A stretch of DNA of 64,000 bases from an uncultured Actinomycetes bacterium (GCA_903822425.1 CAIJOY010000044.1:1-64000), one strand, 5' to 3'. Positions 9,197-18,364 are shown, counted from the stretch's first letter. Notes: generated from the letters alone by a model not told the origin. A program made the numbers and translations.

Positions 9197-9735
9197 GGAA
9201 ACCTTCTGATCTAAATTTGCCCAACACCATTACTTTATTGAGAATTTTATTCTTGCCGATATGCGCCTATGCCCTTTTCAAAAATGGTGGCCATGATTAC
9301 ACCTGGAGATCGATTGCCTGGTGGATTTTCTTCATTGTCGGAATGAGCGACATGCTCGATGGCAAACTAGCCAGAAGCAGAAACAGCGTGACAGAATTTG
9401 GAAAGCTTCTCGATCCAATTGCAGATAAGGCATTAATCGCAACGGCGATGGTCGGTCTATCTGTTCTGGGGGATCTTCCATGGTGGATCACAGGAGTGAT
9501 CATGGTGCGTGAAATTGGAATCACACTTTTGCGATTGAGAGTTTTGAATAAGGGTGTAATCCCAGCCAATCGCGGCGGAAAGATTAAGGCGGGTTTTCAA
9601 GGTTTTGGAGTTGGCTTCTATGTGATGCCTCTGAACCCTTCGTTGTATTGGTTCCGCAATAGCTTTATGGCAGTTGCTATTGCATTGACGGTAATCACTG
9701 GAGTGGTCTATATATTTGAAGCACGGAAAAAATAA
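9193..9735 (+). CDS. pgsA: CDP-diacylglycerol-glycerol-3-phosphate 3-phosphatidyltransferase family protein
   Basis: The enzyme transfers a phosphatidyl group from CDP-diacylglycerol to glycerol 3-phosphate, the committed step of phosphatidylglycerol synthesis. The CDP-alcohol phosphotransferase signature is complete, from DMLDGKLAR through [12 protein letters not shown], near residues 53-80. Five or six membrane spans fit the 180-residue length. The ATGA overlap with rimO couples the two genes, an arrangement conserved in actinobacteria, where this locus encodes PgsA. A related alcohol as acceptor cannot be excluded by motif alone. Confidence 0.9.
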   Translation: MRKPSDLNLPNTITLLRILFLPICAYALFKNGGHDYTWRSIAWWIFFIVGMSDMLDGKLARSRNSVTEFGKLLDPIADKALIATAMVGLSVLGDLPWWITGVIMVREIGITLLRLRVLNKGVIPANRGGKIKAGFQGFGVGFYVMPLNPSLYWFRNSFMAVAIALTVITGVVYIFEARKK

Positions 9736-9737
9736 GC

Positions 9738-10211
9738 ATGAACACGGCAATCGATGCAACAGAGTTGGTGACATTGCTGCGCACACGAGGAGAAACTATC
9801 TGCGTTGCAGAATCTTTGACTGGCGGCGGCCTTGCTCATGTGATTACTGCAGTTGCTGGCGCCTCAGATGTTTTTCGCGGTGGTGTTATTGCCTATAGCA
9901 GCGATGTGAAGAGAGATGTTTTGAAAGTTTCTCAAGAATTAATGGATACGCACACTGTTGTCAGCCAAGAGGTGGCAGTAGCTATGGCACACGGAGCTAA
10001 AACTCTGACGGGGGCAACCTGGGCCATTGCAACAACAGGAGTGGCAGGGCCAGGGCCCAATGGGGGCCATCGTGCCGGAACTGTCTGGATAGCTATTGAG
10101 GGCCCGAGCCATCACAGCACGCAATTGGCCATAGATGGCACGCGTGAAGTAGTCAGAAACGCGACAATTGCCAGCGCAATTTCGACTTTAACGCGTATCC
10201 TAAGCACCTAG
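9738..10211 (+). CDS. cinA: CinA C-terminal domain protein, nicotinamide-nucleotide amidohydrolase
   Basis: The 157-residue protein is the stand-alone CinA C-terminal (PncC) domain, which deamidates nicotinamide mononucleotide in pyridine nucleotide salvage. Characteristic segments are ICVAESLTGGGLAHVITAVAGAS near residue 20, FRGGVIAYSSDVKRDVLKV near 48, and ATTGVAGPGPNGGHRAGTVWIA near 100. It begins two bases after pgsA, so it belongs to the rimO-pgsA transcript. The position between pgsA and the ClgR-type regulator is the usual actinobacterial one. Its 3' end meets an 11-bp tandem repeat. Confidence 0.92.
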   Translation: MNTAIDATELVTLLRTRGETICVAESLTGGGLAHVITAVAGASDVFRGGVIAYSSDVKRDVLKVSQELMDTHTVVSQEVAVAMAHGAKTLTGATWAIATTGVAGPGPNGGHRAGTVWIAIEGPSHHSTQLAIDGTREVVRNATIASAISTLTRILST

Positions 10212-10212
10212 A

Positions 10213-10263
10213 CCAGAGATCGGCCAGAGATCGGCCAGAGATCGGCCAGAGATCGGCCAGAGA
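10213..10263. repeat. Tandem repeat of an 11-bp unit between cinA and clgR
   Basis: Four identical copies of CCAGAGATCGG plus seven bases of a fifth fill nearly the whole spacer. The unit length is close to one helical turn, so each copy would show the same face. The array stops at the Shine-Dalgarno of the following regulator gene. Copy number could vary by slippage. Confidence 0.9.
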
Positions 10264-10277
10264 AGAGGAGTTTGACG

Positions 10278-10544
10278 ATGGCTTTATTACGCACCCACAT
10301 CGGTTCCACTCTTCGGGCTGCTCGAAACGCTCAAGGTCGCACTCTTCGTGATGTCGCACGTGATGCACGTGTTTCCTTGGGGTATTTATCTGAAGTTGAA
10401 CGCGGACAAAAAGAGGCATCCTCAGAACTACTCAATGCAATTTGTACCGCTTTAGGTTTAGCTCTGTCATCGGTGATCACTGATGTTGCACACGAACTCA
10501 CAGCGCGCGAGGCAGTAAAACTCACCGTTGTCGATGCTGCTTAA
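10278..10544 (+). CDS. clgR: ClgR-type helix-turn-helix transcriptional regulator
   Basis: An 88-residue Xre-family protein made almost entirely of one helix-turn-helix: [20 protein letters not shown], then [21 protein letters not shown]. This matches ClgR, which in actinobacteria activates clp protease and other proteostasis genes, and the position after cinA is where ClgR is found. The ATG at 10278 is chosen because AGAGGAG lies seven bases upstream; a TTG at 10272 would spoil this spacing. The 11-bp repeat array sits directly upstream. ClgR is normally degraded by ClpP through C-terminal residues; here the tail ends TVVDAA, compatible with such a degron (inference). Confidence 0.88.
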   Translation: MALLRTHIGSTLRAARNAQGRTLRDVARDARVSLGYLSEVERGQKEASSELLNAICTALGLALSSVITDVAHELTAREAVKLTVVDAA

Positions 10545-10549
10545 AAAGA

Positions 10550-11059
10550 GTGTCAATTACTGATAATTCCACTGTTGGCGTAGAACCGTACAGCCGGCAA
10601 ATGACTTCCTATCGTCGAACGCGCAGCGCGATACTTGAAGCGACGAAAGCTTTGATTGCAGCCCGTGGAGTCCGAGCCATGAGCATGATTGAAATTGCCG
10701 ATAGTGCGCAAGTTTCTCGAGCCACCTTGTATAACCATTTTCGGGACAAGGAAAGCGTGCTTGGCGCATTGCTGGCATACGAAATAGACCAGCTTTTCCA
10801 GACCTCCAGATCACTGGCCTCCATTTCCATCGCCATTTCCAGTGATGGTGCACTTGCCACAATGCGAAGCACTGATCCTGCTCTGCTGACCCAGATTGTG
10901 AGCCAGATGCAAGGCCACCTCTGGGAAGAGGCCAGGATGGCCTTGAGCTCCTTATTGGGCTCACCGACCCGAGCAGATTTAGCTATGCGCTGGCTCATTG
11001 GCCAAGTCTTTGCCCCCTTACAGCAGGCTCAGAGCCAAGAACAGGCGCTCGCTATTTAG
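10550..11059 (+). CDS. TetR family transcriptional regulator
   Basis: The 169-residue protein has a TetR N-terminal domain: RSAILEATKALIAARG, then MIEIADSAQVSRATLYNHFRDKESVLGALLAYEI. The C-terminal half is short and has no recognised ligand domain. It starts with GTG five bases after clgR; an ATG at 10601 is an alternative that still keeps the whole helix-turn-helix. It lies between clgR and recA, a slot that in many actinobacteria holds a small DUF3046 gene. Target genes are unknown. Co-transcription with clgR is likely from the spacing. Confidence 0.85.
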   Translation: MSITDNSTVGVEPYSRQMTSYRRTRSAILEATKALIAARGVRAMSMIEIADSAQVSRATLYNHFRDKESVLGALLAYEIDQLFQTSRSLASISIAISSDGALATMRSTDPALLTQIVSQMQGHLWEEARMALSSLLGSPTRADLAMRWLIGQVFAPLQQAQSQEQALAI

Positions 11060-11074
11060 GCGTGTCGTCTCGTT

Positions 11075-11088
11075 CGAACAGATGTTCG
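11075..11088. promoter_or_regulatory. SOS box (LexA operator) of recA
   Basis: CGAACAGATGTTCG has perfect CGAAC and GTTCG half sites around a four-base centre, the actinobacterial/Gram-positive LexA box. It lies directly upstream of the predicted -10 hexamer, so LexA binding would block RNA polymerase. recA is thus probably DNA-damage induced. Confidence 0.85.
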
Positions 11089-11094
11089 TATACT
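11089..11094 (+). promoter_or_regulatory. Predicted -10 element of recA
   Basis: TATACT follows the SOS box by one base. The resulting leader of about 120 bases carries a Shine-Dalgarno before the GTG start, unlike the leaderless genes around it. No strong -35 is visible. Confidence 0.6.
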
Positions 11095-11219
11095 ATTGCC
11101 ATACCCAACCAGAGCGGTTTCCACGACTACGGCCCAGTGCCGTCTTCCCAGTCAGTGGCCTTCCGTACCTTCTGGACCGTAACTAACGTCTTGATGGCGT
11201 TTAATTGAAAGGAAAAAAA

Positions 11220-12305
11220 GTGGCTACAGATAAAGCACCTGATAAAGCAACTGAAAAAGCAAGCAACGAACGTTCCAAAGCCCTTGATACAGCCCTTGCC
11301 CAAATTGAACGTCAATTCGGAAAAGGCGCAGTTATGAAGATGGGCGAACGTGGATCACAAATTGTCGAAGTCATTCCAACAGGTTCTATTAGTTTGGATA
11401 TTGCACTGGGCATCGGTGGATTACCACGCGGTCGCGTCGTTGAAATTTATGGACCAGAATCATCCGGTAAAACAACCCTTGCTTTGCACGCAATTGCAAA
11501 TGCACAAAGAGCTGGCGGCATCGCAGCATTCATCGATGCAGAGCATGCCTTTGATGCAGAATATGCAAAGAAACTTGGCGTAGATATCGATGCTCTTTTG
11601 GTCTCACAACCTGATACAGGTGAGCAAGCACTCGAAATTATGGATATGTTAATTCGCTCTGGCGCCCTTGACATCGTTGTTGTTGACTCGGTCGCAGCAC
11701 TTGTACCACGTGCTGAAATCGAAGGCGAGATGGGTGATTCTCATATGGGTCTTCAAGCTCGTTTGATGTCGCAAGCACTTCGTAAAATAACTGGCGCTCT
11801 TCATCAATCAAAGACAACTGCAATCTTCATCAATCAGTTACGTGAAAAGATCGGCGTGTTCTTCGGTTCACCCGAAACCACAACTGGTGGTAAAGCGCTC
11901 AAGTTCTATGCTTCGATTCGTCTGGATATCCGTCGTATCGAAACTTTGAAAGATGGACAAGATGCAGTGGGCAACCGCACTCGCGTTAAAGTTGTCAAAA
12001 ACAAGATGGCTCCACCTTTCAAGCAAGCAGAATTCGACATTCTCTATGGTGTTGGAATTTCGCGCGAAGGATCTCTTTTGGATATCGGAGTTGATATCGG
12101 GATCGTCAAGAAAGCTGGCGCCTGGTACACATACGAAGGTGATCAGCTGGGACAAGGTAAGGAAAATTCACGTAACTTCCTTCTCGATAATCCAGATTTG
12201 GCCAACGATATTGAGACAAAGATCCGTGCCCACTTTGTTCCAACCCCTATCGATCCAGCACTCGTTGCTGCAGTCGATGAGGCCACTGCAGAAGTTGATT
12301 TCTAA
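11220..12305 (+). CDS. recA: Recombinase RecA
   Basis: RecA forms filaments on single-stranded DNA, performs strand exchange and triggers LexA self-cleavage. The 361-residue protein has Walker [10 protein letters not shown] near residue 80, Walker [16 protein letters not shown] near 150, the MAW-loop region and the loop containing [16 protein letters not shown] near 206. The GTG at 11220 is chosen because AAAGGA lies seven bases upstream and the N-terminus then starts MATDKAPDK. No intein interrupts the gene. It has its own SOS-box promoter and overlaps the proposed start of recX by one base. Confidence 0.98.
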   Translation: MATDKAPDKATEKASNERSKALDTALAQIERQFGKGAVMKMGERGSQIVEVIPTGSISLDIALGIGGLPRGRVVEIYGPESSGKTTLALHAIANAQRAGGIAAFIDAEHAFDAEYAKKLGVDIDALLVSQPDTGEQALEIMDMLIRSGALDIVVVDSVAALVPRAEIEGEMGDSHMGLQARLMSQALRKITGALHQSKTTAIFINQLREKIGVFFGSPETTTGGKALKFYASIRLDIRRIETLKDGQDAVGNRTRVKVVKNKMAPPFKQAEFDILYGVGISREGSLLDIGVDIGIVKKAGAWYTYEGDQLGQGKENSRNFLLDNPDLANDIETKIRAHFVPTPIDPALVAAVDEATAEVDF

Positions 12306-12799
12306 TTTCCACTATCCACATTGACCATATTGACGAAAGCTCTAACCCCTACTTTGTTGCTGAGACGATTGCGTTAATCGCACTCGGGCCTCGCGCCAAG
12401 AGTAGGGGCGAGCTCTTGGATCATCTCAAGCGCCGTGGTACCACTGATGAGGTAGCTAACGCCGTTTTGTATAAGTTGCAAGAGCAAGGCTTGATCAATG
12501 ATGAGGAATTTGCTCGTGCATGGTCGGAATCTCGCCAACGCGCGAAGAAACTTTCTAAGCGCGTGATCTCCACCGAACTGCGTGGGAAAGGTGTTTCATC
12601 CGAGATCATCGAACGAGTAACCTCTGAAATAGATGAAGCCGATGAGTATGCAATTGCTCTGGAATTAGCCCAGCGTAAATATCGTCCGATTGCACATTTA
12701 GATCCCGAAGTTATTCGCAGGCGAATACATGGTGCCTTAGCCCGCCGTGGCTTTTCCATGAGCGTTATTAGCAGCGCCATGCGCGAGATTGGCATTTAA
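12305..12799 (+). CDS. recX: Regulatory protein RecX, apparently with a non-canonical start codon
   Basis: RecX binds RecA filaments and tunes their activity; it usually follows recA. Conserved RecX sequence begins well before the first usable TTG at 12416: upstream codons read [20 protein letters not shown], which matches the first RecX helical repeat. The frame is open back to 12299, just after a TGA at 12296, and contains no ATG, GTG or TTG in that stretch. The best start is ATT at 12305, overlapping the recA stop as TAATT, with GCAGAAG ten bases upstream; ATC 12314 or ATT 12320 and 12329 are alternatives. Full length is about 164 residues. A base error at the start codon is the other explanation. 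Confidence 0.8.
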   Translation: MSTIHIDHIDESSNPYFVAETIALIALGPRAKSRGELLDHLKRRGTTDEVANAVLYKLQEQGLINDEEFARAWSESRQRAKKLSKRVISTELRGKGVSSEIIERVTSEIDEADEYAIALELAQRKYRPIAHLDPEVIRRRIHGALARRGFSMSVISSAMREIGI

Positions 12800-12809
12800 C
12801 AACTCCCAC

Positions 12810-12815
12810 TACGCT
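12810..12815 (+). promoter_or_regulatory. Predicted -10 element of miaB, leaderless
   Basis: TACGCT ends six bases before the ATG at 12822. It supports that ATG as the start over the TTG at 12789. Inference. Confidence 0.5.
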
Positions 12816-12821
12816 TGGCCA

Positions 12822-14255
12822 ATGGAACTTCGCGCAGATCGCACATATCTGGTGGAGACATACGGCTGCCAGATGAACGTGCACGATTCCGAACGTATAT
12901 CTGGGTTACTCGATGAAGCGGGTTTTATTCCCGTAATCCCAGGAGAACAAGCCGATATTGTAGTTTTCAATACGTGCGCAGTTCGCGAAAATGCAGATAA
13001 TAAACTTTACGGAAATTTAAGTTTTCTAGCCCCTGTCAAGAAAGCCAACCCCGGGATGCAAATTGCTGTTGGTGGATGCTTAGCGCAAAAAGACCAAGAT
13101 CTCATTCTTAAGAAAGCACCCTATGTGGATGTGGTATTTGGTACACATAATGTTGGTTCACTTCCGGTATTGCTAGAACGTGCTCGTATCGAAGAAGAAT
13201 CTCAGATCGAAATCCTTGAATCTCTCGAACATTTTCCTTCGACCTTACCTGCCCGCCGGCACTCAGCATTTTCAGCGTGGGTATCTGTTTCAGTAGGTTG
13301 CAATAACACGTGCACTTTCTGCATCGTTCCGACTTTACGCGGAATTGAGAAAGATCGAGATTCTGCCGATATTTTGCGTGAAGTTCGCACCTTGGTAGAT
13401 TCTGGTGTAATCGAAATTACCTTGTTAGGTCAAAACGTCAATGCTTATGGAGTTGATTTTGGCGATCGCCAAGCTTTCGCAAAATTGATACGTGAATGTG
13501 GCACGGTTGATGGTTTAGAGCGTGTGCGTTTTATGTCCCCGCACCCGAGAGATTTCACCGATGACGTCATCGAAGCAATGGCACAGACTCCTAATGCCAT
13601 GCCCCATTTACATATGCCTTTGCAATCGGGCTCAAATAAAGTTTTGCAGGAAATGCGCCGTTCTTATCGGACAGATCGCTACTTAGGTATTATTCAAAGG
13701 GTTCGTAGTGCAATCCCTACAGCACACATTACGACAGATATTATTGTGGGATTTCCAGGTGAGAGCGAAGTGGATTTCCAAGACACTCTAGATCTATGTA
13801 CGCAAGCTCGTTTTTCTGCCGCGTATACCTATCAATATTCCAAACGACCTGGAACTCCGGCAGCATCAATGCCTGACCAAGTCTCACCTGAAGTCGTCGG
13901 GGAGCGGTATACCCGTTTGCATGCCCATCAGGAGAAGATTTCACATTCGGTTAACCTCGAATCCGTGGGTGCCTCGGTGCAAGTGCTCGTTACCGAACAC
14001 GAGGGTCGTCGAGATGTAGAACGCGCTCGGATGTCAGGGCGCACGGAAGATTTTCGCCTGGCCCATTTCACTTTTGATGAGCAGAATTTGGCACGCCCTG
14101 GCGATGTAGTCACGGTAGAAATCACCGATGCCGCACCGCACTTCTTATCCGGCAATGGTGGATCAATTAGACGCACACGAGGTGGAGATGCCCACCAAGC
14201 GCGCACGCGAGAGCGCGAACCATTGCTCTTAGGGATGCCCACTCAACGCGTATGA
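12822..14255 (+). CDS. miaB: tRNA-2-methylthio-N6-dimethylallyladenosine synthase MiaB
   Basis: MiaB is the radical SAM methylthiotransferase that turns i6A37 of tRNA into ms2i6A37. The N-terminal cluster cysteines are in [22 protein letters not shown] and [10 protein letters not shown]. The radical SAM motif is [16 protein letters not shown] near residue 160. A TRAM domain ends around residue 450. The ATG at 12822 gives 477 residues and the usual N-terminus ([10 protein letters not shown]). It overlaps miaA, which supplies its substrate, by four bases, so the two modification steps are co-expressed. Confidence 0.96.
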   Translation: MELRADRTYLVETYGCQMNVHDSERISGLLDEAGFIPVIPGEQADIVVFNTCAVRENADNKLYGNLSFLAPVKKANPGMQIAVGGCLAQKDQDLILKKAPYVDVVFGTHNVGSLPVLLERARIEEESQIEILESLEHFPSTLPARRHSAFSAWVSVSVGCNNTCTFCIVPTLRGIEKDRDSADILREVRTLVDSGVIEITLLGQNVNAYGVDFGDRQAFAKLIRECGTVDGLERVRFMSPHPRDFTDDVIEAMAQTPNAMPHLHMPLQSGSNKVLQEMRRSYRTDRYLGIIQRVRSAIPTAHITTDIIVGFPGESEVDFQDTLDLCTQARFSAAYTYQYSKRPGTPAASMPDQVSPEVVGERYTRLHAHQEKISHSVNLESVGASVQVLVTEHEGRRDVERARMSGRTEDFRLAHFTFDEQNLARPGDVVTVEITDAAPHFLSGNGGSIRRTRGGDAHQARTREREPLLLGMPTQRV

Positions 14256-15172
14256 GCATCTATGTCATTTCTGGTGCCACCGCGACGGGTAAAAGTGATT
14301 TAGCAATTGCACTTGCTCAACACTTTAATGCCGAGATTATTAATGCAGATTCCATGCAGCTCTATCGTGGAATGGATATTGGAACAGCCAAATTATCGGT
14401 GCAACAACGTCAAGGTATCCCACATCACTTACTTGATATTTTAGATGTGAAAGAGGATGCCAGTGTTGCTGGGTATCAAGTGCTTGCACGTGTGCTTATT
14501 GACAACCTCCAAAAGCAAGAAAGAGATGTGGTTATTGTTGGTGGCACTGGCTTGTATATCAAAGCAATTCTCGATGATCTGAATTTTCCTGATACCGATC
14601 CGCAAGTACGCGAGAGCCTCAACGTCCTTGCTGAAAAAATCGGTGCCGATGCTATGTTTGAACGATTAGTGAGATTGGATCCAGCAGCTGCAATTGCAAT
14701 CGATCGTCAGAATCTGCGTCGGGTCATCCGAGCACTTGAAGTGATAGAAATTACTGGAAAACCCTTTACTGCAAGTTTGCCTCGTAAAGAGAGTACGAAA
14801 TACCCGCAAGCACGCCAATTTGGACTTGTTTTAGATCGTGAAAAATTGAGCCAACGCATTGAAGATCGCGTTGATCAGATGTGGGAAGCGGGCTTAGTTC
14901 GTGAAACGGATGCTCTCATTCAAGCTGGTATCCGCATGGGCCGCACTGCACAATTGGCGCTGGGGTATGCGCAAGTATTGAAAATGCGCGATGGGCAGAT
15001 GAGCGAAGCTGAAGCCAAAGAAGATACAAAGCGAGCTACTCGCCAATATGCCCGCCGACAAGAAACCTGGTTTTCTAGAGATGAACGAATCCAGTGGATT
15101 TCTCCTACTCAGCCACGCTTAGAAACTATTCTTGAGCATTTGAGTAAGCCGGGACCCAGCGCAAGGGACTAA
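14252..15172 (+). CDS. miaA: tRNA dimethylallyltransferase MiaA
   Basis: MiaA adds a dimethylallyl group to A37 of tRNAs reading UNN codons. The 306-residue protein has the P-loop [14 protein letters not shown] near residue 8, the conserved [17 protein letters not shown] near 31, and [12 protein letters not shown] near 95. The insert with [13 protein letters not shown] near 155 contacts the tRNA. It overlaps miaB by four bases and is followed 13 bases later by dapF. The dimethylallyl donor depends on the isoprenoid pathway, whose first enzyme DXS is also in this window. Confidence 0.96.
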   Translation: MSIYVISGATATGKSDLAIALAQHFNAEIINADSMQLYRGMDIGTAKLSVQQRQGIPHHLLDILDVKEDASVAGYQVLARVLIDNLQKQERDVVIVGGTGLYIKAILDDLNFPDTDPQVRESLNVLAEKIGADAMFERLVRLDPAAAIAIDRQNLRRVIRALEVIEITGKPFTASLPRKESTKYPQARQFGLVLDREKLSQRIEDRVDQMWEAGLVRETDALIQAGIRMGRTAQLALGYAQVLKMRDGQMSEAEAKEDTKRATRQYARRQETWFSRDERIQWISPTQPRLETILEHLSKPGPSARD

Positions 15173-15185
15173 AGTTGCCTCACTG

Positions 15186-16013
15186 ATGAGCAATCCAATT
15201 ATCGCCACATATGGCCACGGCACCGAGAATGATTTTGTCGTAGTTTTCGATCCGAATGAAGAGATCTCGATTACTACCAATCAAACCGCTGCGATCTGTA
15301 ATCGGGCATCAGGCATTGGTGCAGACGGACTCATTCGTATTACCAAGCCAAATAACGCGTGGTTTATGGATTACCGTAATTCTGATGGGTCAATTGCTGA
15401 GATGTGTGGCAATGGAATTCGAGTGATGGCACGTTACTTGGTAGAACGAGGACATCAAGGCGAAGGTATATTTGCGATCAATACTCGAGATGGTGCTAAG
15501 CATTTACGTGTTCCAGCCGTTGGTGACATCACCGTCAACATGGGTCAGATGCAGGTCAACGATGGCGAAATCACAGCGTCCACTAATGGCGGAATTTGGA
15601 ATGGATTTAACATCAGCATTGGTAATCCTCATGCCGTAGTTTTTGTGAACTCGTTGAGTGAAGTTGGCGAGCTGAAAGTTGCACCCGTGGTGCGGCCGAA
15701 AGATGAATATCCAGAAGGCGTGAATGTGGAGTTTGTTGAGTTTCTTGAAGGACGCGAGTTAGCGATGCGTGTGTTCGAACGAGGTGTTGGCGAAACTAAA
15801 TCCTGTGGAACAGGCACGTGCGCCGTTGCACTCGCTGCAACTATCAAGAAGTCAGAGAAGTTGCCTGCTAAATGGATCATTCACCCACCGGGCGGACGAC
15901 TGGAAGTTGAGATTGATACCCATTACAACGCCACTTTGACTGGCCCGGCAGTGCTTCTGGGCGATCACGATATTTCCAGATTCTTGGCCCAGCCAATGCC
16001 CACATCTCAATGA
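15186..16013 (+). CDS. dapF: Diaminopimelate epimerase
   Basis: DapF converts LL- to meso-diaminopimelate for lysine and peptidoglycan. The two catalytic cysteines are in AEMCGNGIRV near residue 77 and KSCGTGTCAV near residue 210. The N-terminus (GHGTENDFVVV) and IGADGLIRI near residue 45 are typical. The 275-residue length is normal. It follows miaA after 13 bases, as in other actinobacteria, and overlaps hflX by four bases. Motifs and position leave little doubt. Confidence 0.96.
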   Translation: MSNPIIATYGHGTENDFVVVFDPNEEISITTNQTAAICNRASGIGADGLIRITKPNNAWFMDYRNSDGSIAEMCGNGIRVMARYLVERGHQGEGIFAINTRDGAKHLRVPAVGDITVNMGQMQVNDGEITASTNGGIWNGFNISIGNPHAVVFVNSLSEVGELKVAPVVRPKDEYPEGVNVEFVEFLEGRELAMRVFERGVGETKSCGTGTCAVALAATIKKSEKLPAKWIIHPPGGRLEVEIDTHYNATLTGPAVLLGDHDISRFLAQPMPTSQ

Positions 16014-17485
16014 GCAAAGTAGTGCGCGAAGATGGGGATGAATTTGAAGCGCTGATGCGTGAGAGTGCTCGAGTAGCCGCTGAGTTTGATTCTGATGAAG
16101 CCGATGAGATTTCCCCAGAAGTAGCAGAGAGGCACGCTCTTCGTCGCGTTAAAGGATTTTCCACCGAACTACAAGACATTTCCGAGGCCGAATATCGCCA
16201 ACTTCAATTAGAGCGAGTGGTGCTGGTGGGAGTGTGGACTGAAGGAACATCTTTGATGGCCGAGAATTCCCTAGCCGAACTCAGGGCACTAGCAGAAACT
16301 GCTGGGTCAGAAGTTCTCGATGCTTTGATTCAGCGTCGTGATAAACCAGATCCTGCTACCTACATCGGCTCTGGAAAGGTTGCCCAGCTGCGCGAAGTTG
16401 TTCGAAGTACCGGTGCCGATACTGTGATCTGTGATGGCGAACTCTCGCCCTCACAATTGAGACAACTCGAAGATAAACTTAAAGTAAAAGTTGTTGATCG
16501 CACGGCACTTATCTTGGATATTTTTGCCCAGCATGCCAAAAGCAAAGAAGGCAAAGCTCAAGTTGAATTAGCACAAATAGCATATTTACTTCCGCGCCTA
16601 CGCGGTTGGGGTGAATCCCTTTCTCGCCAGGTAGGTGGCCGAGCTGCTGGCGGTGCCGGTATTGGCGGCCGCGGTCCAGGTGAAACCAAGATTGAAACAG
16701 ATCGGCGACGTATCCGCGACAAGATGAGCAAGTTGAAGAAGGAAATCTTGGAGATGAAGGTTTCTCGCGATACCAAACGTCAAGAGCGCCGTCGACATAA
16801 TATTCCGTCGGTTGCGATTGCTGGCTATACCAATGCAGGCAAATCTTCTCTCTTGAATGCATTAACTGATGCCAATGTTTTGGTCGAGAATGCCCTTTTT
16901 GCAACTCTTGACCCAACGGTACGCCAATCTCACACAAGTGATGGGCGTATCTACACTTTAACCGACACTGTTGGATTTGTTCGCCACCTCCCTCACCAGC
17001 TCATTGATGCTTTCAAATCAACTCTTGAAGAAGTTTCGGAATCTCATTTGATTGTCCATGTTGTTGATGGCTCGCATCCTGACCCTTTTGAGCAAATTCG
17101 TGCAGTGCGTGAAGTAATTGCCGAAATCGGCGGATCGCACATCCCAGAGATAATCGCAATTAATAAAGTAGATATTGCAGATCCGGCGATCGTCATGCAG
17201 ATTTTGCGTACCGAACCTTCTAGTTACGCATTTTCGGTGAAAACCGGATTTGGGATGGAGGGGCTTTTACTTGCGATTGAGAATTCTCTTCCTCACCTAG
17301 GAATTGAAATCAATACAGTGATTGCTTATGACCGCGGAGATATCATCAGCGCTATTCATGAACGTGGTGAAATCCTCAGCGAGGAGTATTTACCTCAAGG
17401 AACTGCCATCCATGCACGCGTGGATGGTGCGCTAGCCCAGCAAATAGCCTCTCTCCAAGAGGAGACCAATCTCGCAGCGGAATAA
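16010..17485 (+). CDS. hflX: Ribosome-associated GTPase HflX
   Basis: HflX is a GTPase that splits stalled or heat-damaged 70S ribosomes. The 491-residue protein has an N-terminal HflX domain (ALIQRRDKPDPATYIGSGKV near residue 108), a glycine-rich linker (GGAGIGGRGPGETKIE near 217), and the G domain with G1 GYTNAGKSS near 271, G3 DTVGFV near 320 and G4 NKVD near 385. A roughly 60-residue acidic N-terminal extension precedes the conserved part. It overlaps dapF by four bases. No terminator is seen between it and the next gene. Confidence 0.95.
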   Translation: MSKVVREDGDEFEALMRESARVAAEFDSDEADEISPEVAERHALRRVKGFSTELQDISEAEYRQLQLERVVLVGVWTEGTSLMAENSLAELRALAETAGSEVLDALIQRRDKPDPATYIGSGKVAQLREVVRSTGADTVICDGELSPSQLRQLEDKLKVKVVDRTALILDIFAQHAKSKEGKAQVELAQIAYLLPRLRGWGESLSRQVGGRAAGGAGIGGRGPGETKIETDRRRIRDKMSKLKKEILEMKVSRDTKRQERRRHNIPSVAIAGYTNAGKSSLLNALTDANVLVENALFATLDPTVRQSHTSDGRIYTLTDTVGFVRHLPHQLIDAFKSTLEEVSESHLIVHVVDGSHPDPFEQIRAVREVIAEIGGSHIPEIIAINKVDIADPAIVMQILRTEPSSYAFSVKTGFGMEGLLLAIENSLPHLGIEINTVIAYDRGDIISAIHERGEILSEEYLPQGTAIHARVDGALAQQIASLQEETNLAAE

Positions 17486-17605
17486 TCTCGACACGCCGAT
17501 GCTTTATTAGGTAGTTCGCAGGTTGATAGGCGAGTATGCGCCCGCTACGGTAAATATTTGCCTAGCACCCTGAAGGACTATGAGTATGAATGCGAGGTGA
17601 CTGTA

Positions 17606-17899
17606 GTGGCAACTGACTACGACACCCCCAGAAAGACCGACGAAGAACTCCATGAGGAATCACTCGAAGAGCTCAAAGCACAACGTGTTGATGCGCAGTC
17701 AGGCCGTGTTGATGTTGACGAGGCAGAAGCTGCAGAAACTCTTGAATTACCAGGTGCAGATTTATCTGGTGAAGAACTTTCTGTTCGCGTAGTTCCGCGC
17801 CAAGTTGATGAGTTCACCTGTTCTCGTTGTTTCCTGGTGCATCACAATCCACCGGCACGCGGTGAAGGTCCAAAAGCAGTCTGCAAAGAGTGCGCTTAA
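17606..17899 (+). CDS. DUF4193 family protein with C-terminal zinc ribbon
   Basis: A 97-residue acidic protein of the actinobacterial DUF4193 family, function unknown. The N-terminus MATDYDTPRKTDEELHEESL and the end CSRCFLVHH with CKEC, a four-cysteine zinc ribbon, are both characteristic. The GTG at 17606 is chosen because GAGGTGA lies five bases upstream. The leader of about 120 bases after hflX has no recognised structure. The 3' end shares a four-base overlap with the convergent DUF3093 gene. The pairing of DUF4193 with DUF3093 and dut is conserved in actinobacteria. Confidence 0.88.
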   Translation: MATDYDTPRKTDEELHEESLEELKAQRVDAQSGRVDVDEAEAAETLELPGADLSGEELSVRVVPRQVDEFTCSRCFLVHHNPPARGEGPKAVCKECA

Positions 17900-18336
17900 T
17901 TTCCTAGCGCTTGTGCAAGAGCTTCAGATTTTTTCGAACTGATTAACCAGTATGGTGTTGGATCTCGCTCATCATTGAGTTCCACTTTTAGACCTTTACT
18001 TTGCCAAAAGCGGATTGCCAGGAATGCGTCAGGGTCGGCATTTCGGCCACGAGTCAAAGCCATTTGAGCAGGAGTCAAAATTGTTACAACTCCGAGGTAC
18101 TGTAATTCAACATGAGCACGGCCGATAAAGAGTTCACCATCGCGGACTTCTATTCTCATAGCACTTTTGCTTCGAAGTAGAACGAGAATGATCGTCAAAA
18201 AGAGAAAGACCAGAAGTCCAGCTAGATTACCTAACGCTGCCCAGACTGATAGTGCAAGGGAGAGAAAGAGGAAATATATAAAGGCAAGCAACCACAGCGG
18301 CGGATAGAGAACCTCGCGAAAAGTGGTCGAACCCAT
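17896..18336 (-). CDS. DUF3093 family membrane protein
   Basis: A 146-residue protein with two hydrophobic segments near residues 10-55 and a soluble C-terminal half containing GELFIGRAHVELQYLGVVTIL and DPDAFLAIRFWQSKGLKVEL. This is the layout of DUF3093, an actinobacterial family of unknown function found beside dut and DUF4193. The ATG at 18336 is chosen over an upstream ATG because residues after it match the family start and a TAACGT hexamer lies seven bases upstream. It is divergent from the thioesterase gene. Confidence 0.82.
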   Translation of the reverse strand: MGSTTFREVLYPPLWLLAFIYFLFLSLALSVWAALGNLAGLLVFLFLTIILVLLRSKSAMRIEVRDGELFIGRAHVELQYLGVVTILTPAQMALTRGRNADPDAFLAIRFWQSKGLKVELNDERDPTPYWLISSKKSEALAQALGN

Positions 18337-18343
18337 AGTGCAG

Positions 18344-18349
18344 ACGTTA
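18344..18349 (-). promoter_or_regulatory. Predicted -10 element of the DUF3093 gene, leaderless
   Basis: TAACGT on the minus strand ends seven bases before the ATG. Inference. Confidence 0.42.
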
Positions 18350-18364
18350 TCGGATTTATTGAAG

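Noticed and set aside
10213..10263. Tandem repeats considered as a CRISPR array
   Set aside because: Units are 11 bp, directly adjacent without spacers, and no cas gene is nearby.
10153..10419. 88-residue minus-strand frame across the cinA-clgR spacer
   Set aside because: Its repetitive sequence is just the translated 11-bp array; it overlaps two well-supported genes and has no start signals.
10557..10964. Two long minus-strand frames opposite the TetR gene
   Set aside because: The plus strand has a clear TetR helix-turn-helix; the antisense frames show no domain.
11205..11219. TTG at 11205 as recA start
   Set aside because: It precedes the Shine-Dalgarno AAAGGA, which serves the GTG at 11220.
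12416..12418. TTG at 12416 as recX start
   Set aside because: It would remove about 37 residues that match the first conserved RecX repeat.
12421..12795. 124-residue frame antisense to recX
   Set aside because: Fully inside recX, low-complexity basic composition, no promoter or Shine-Dalgarno; a shadow of recX codon use.
16509..16937. 142-residue frame antisense to hflX
   Set aside because: Covers the conserved GTPase motifs of hflX on the other strand and resembles no family.
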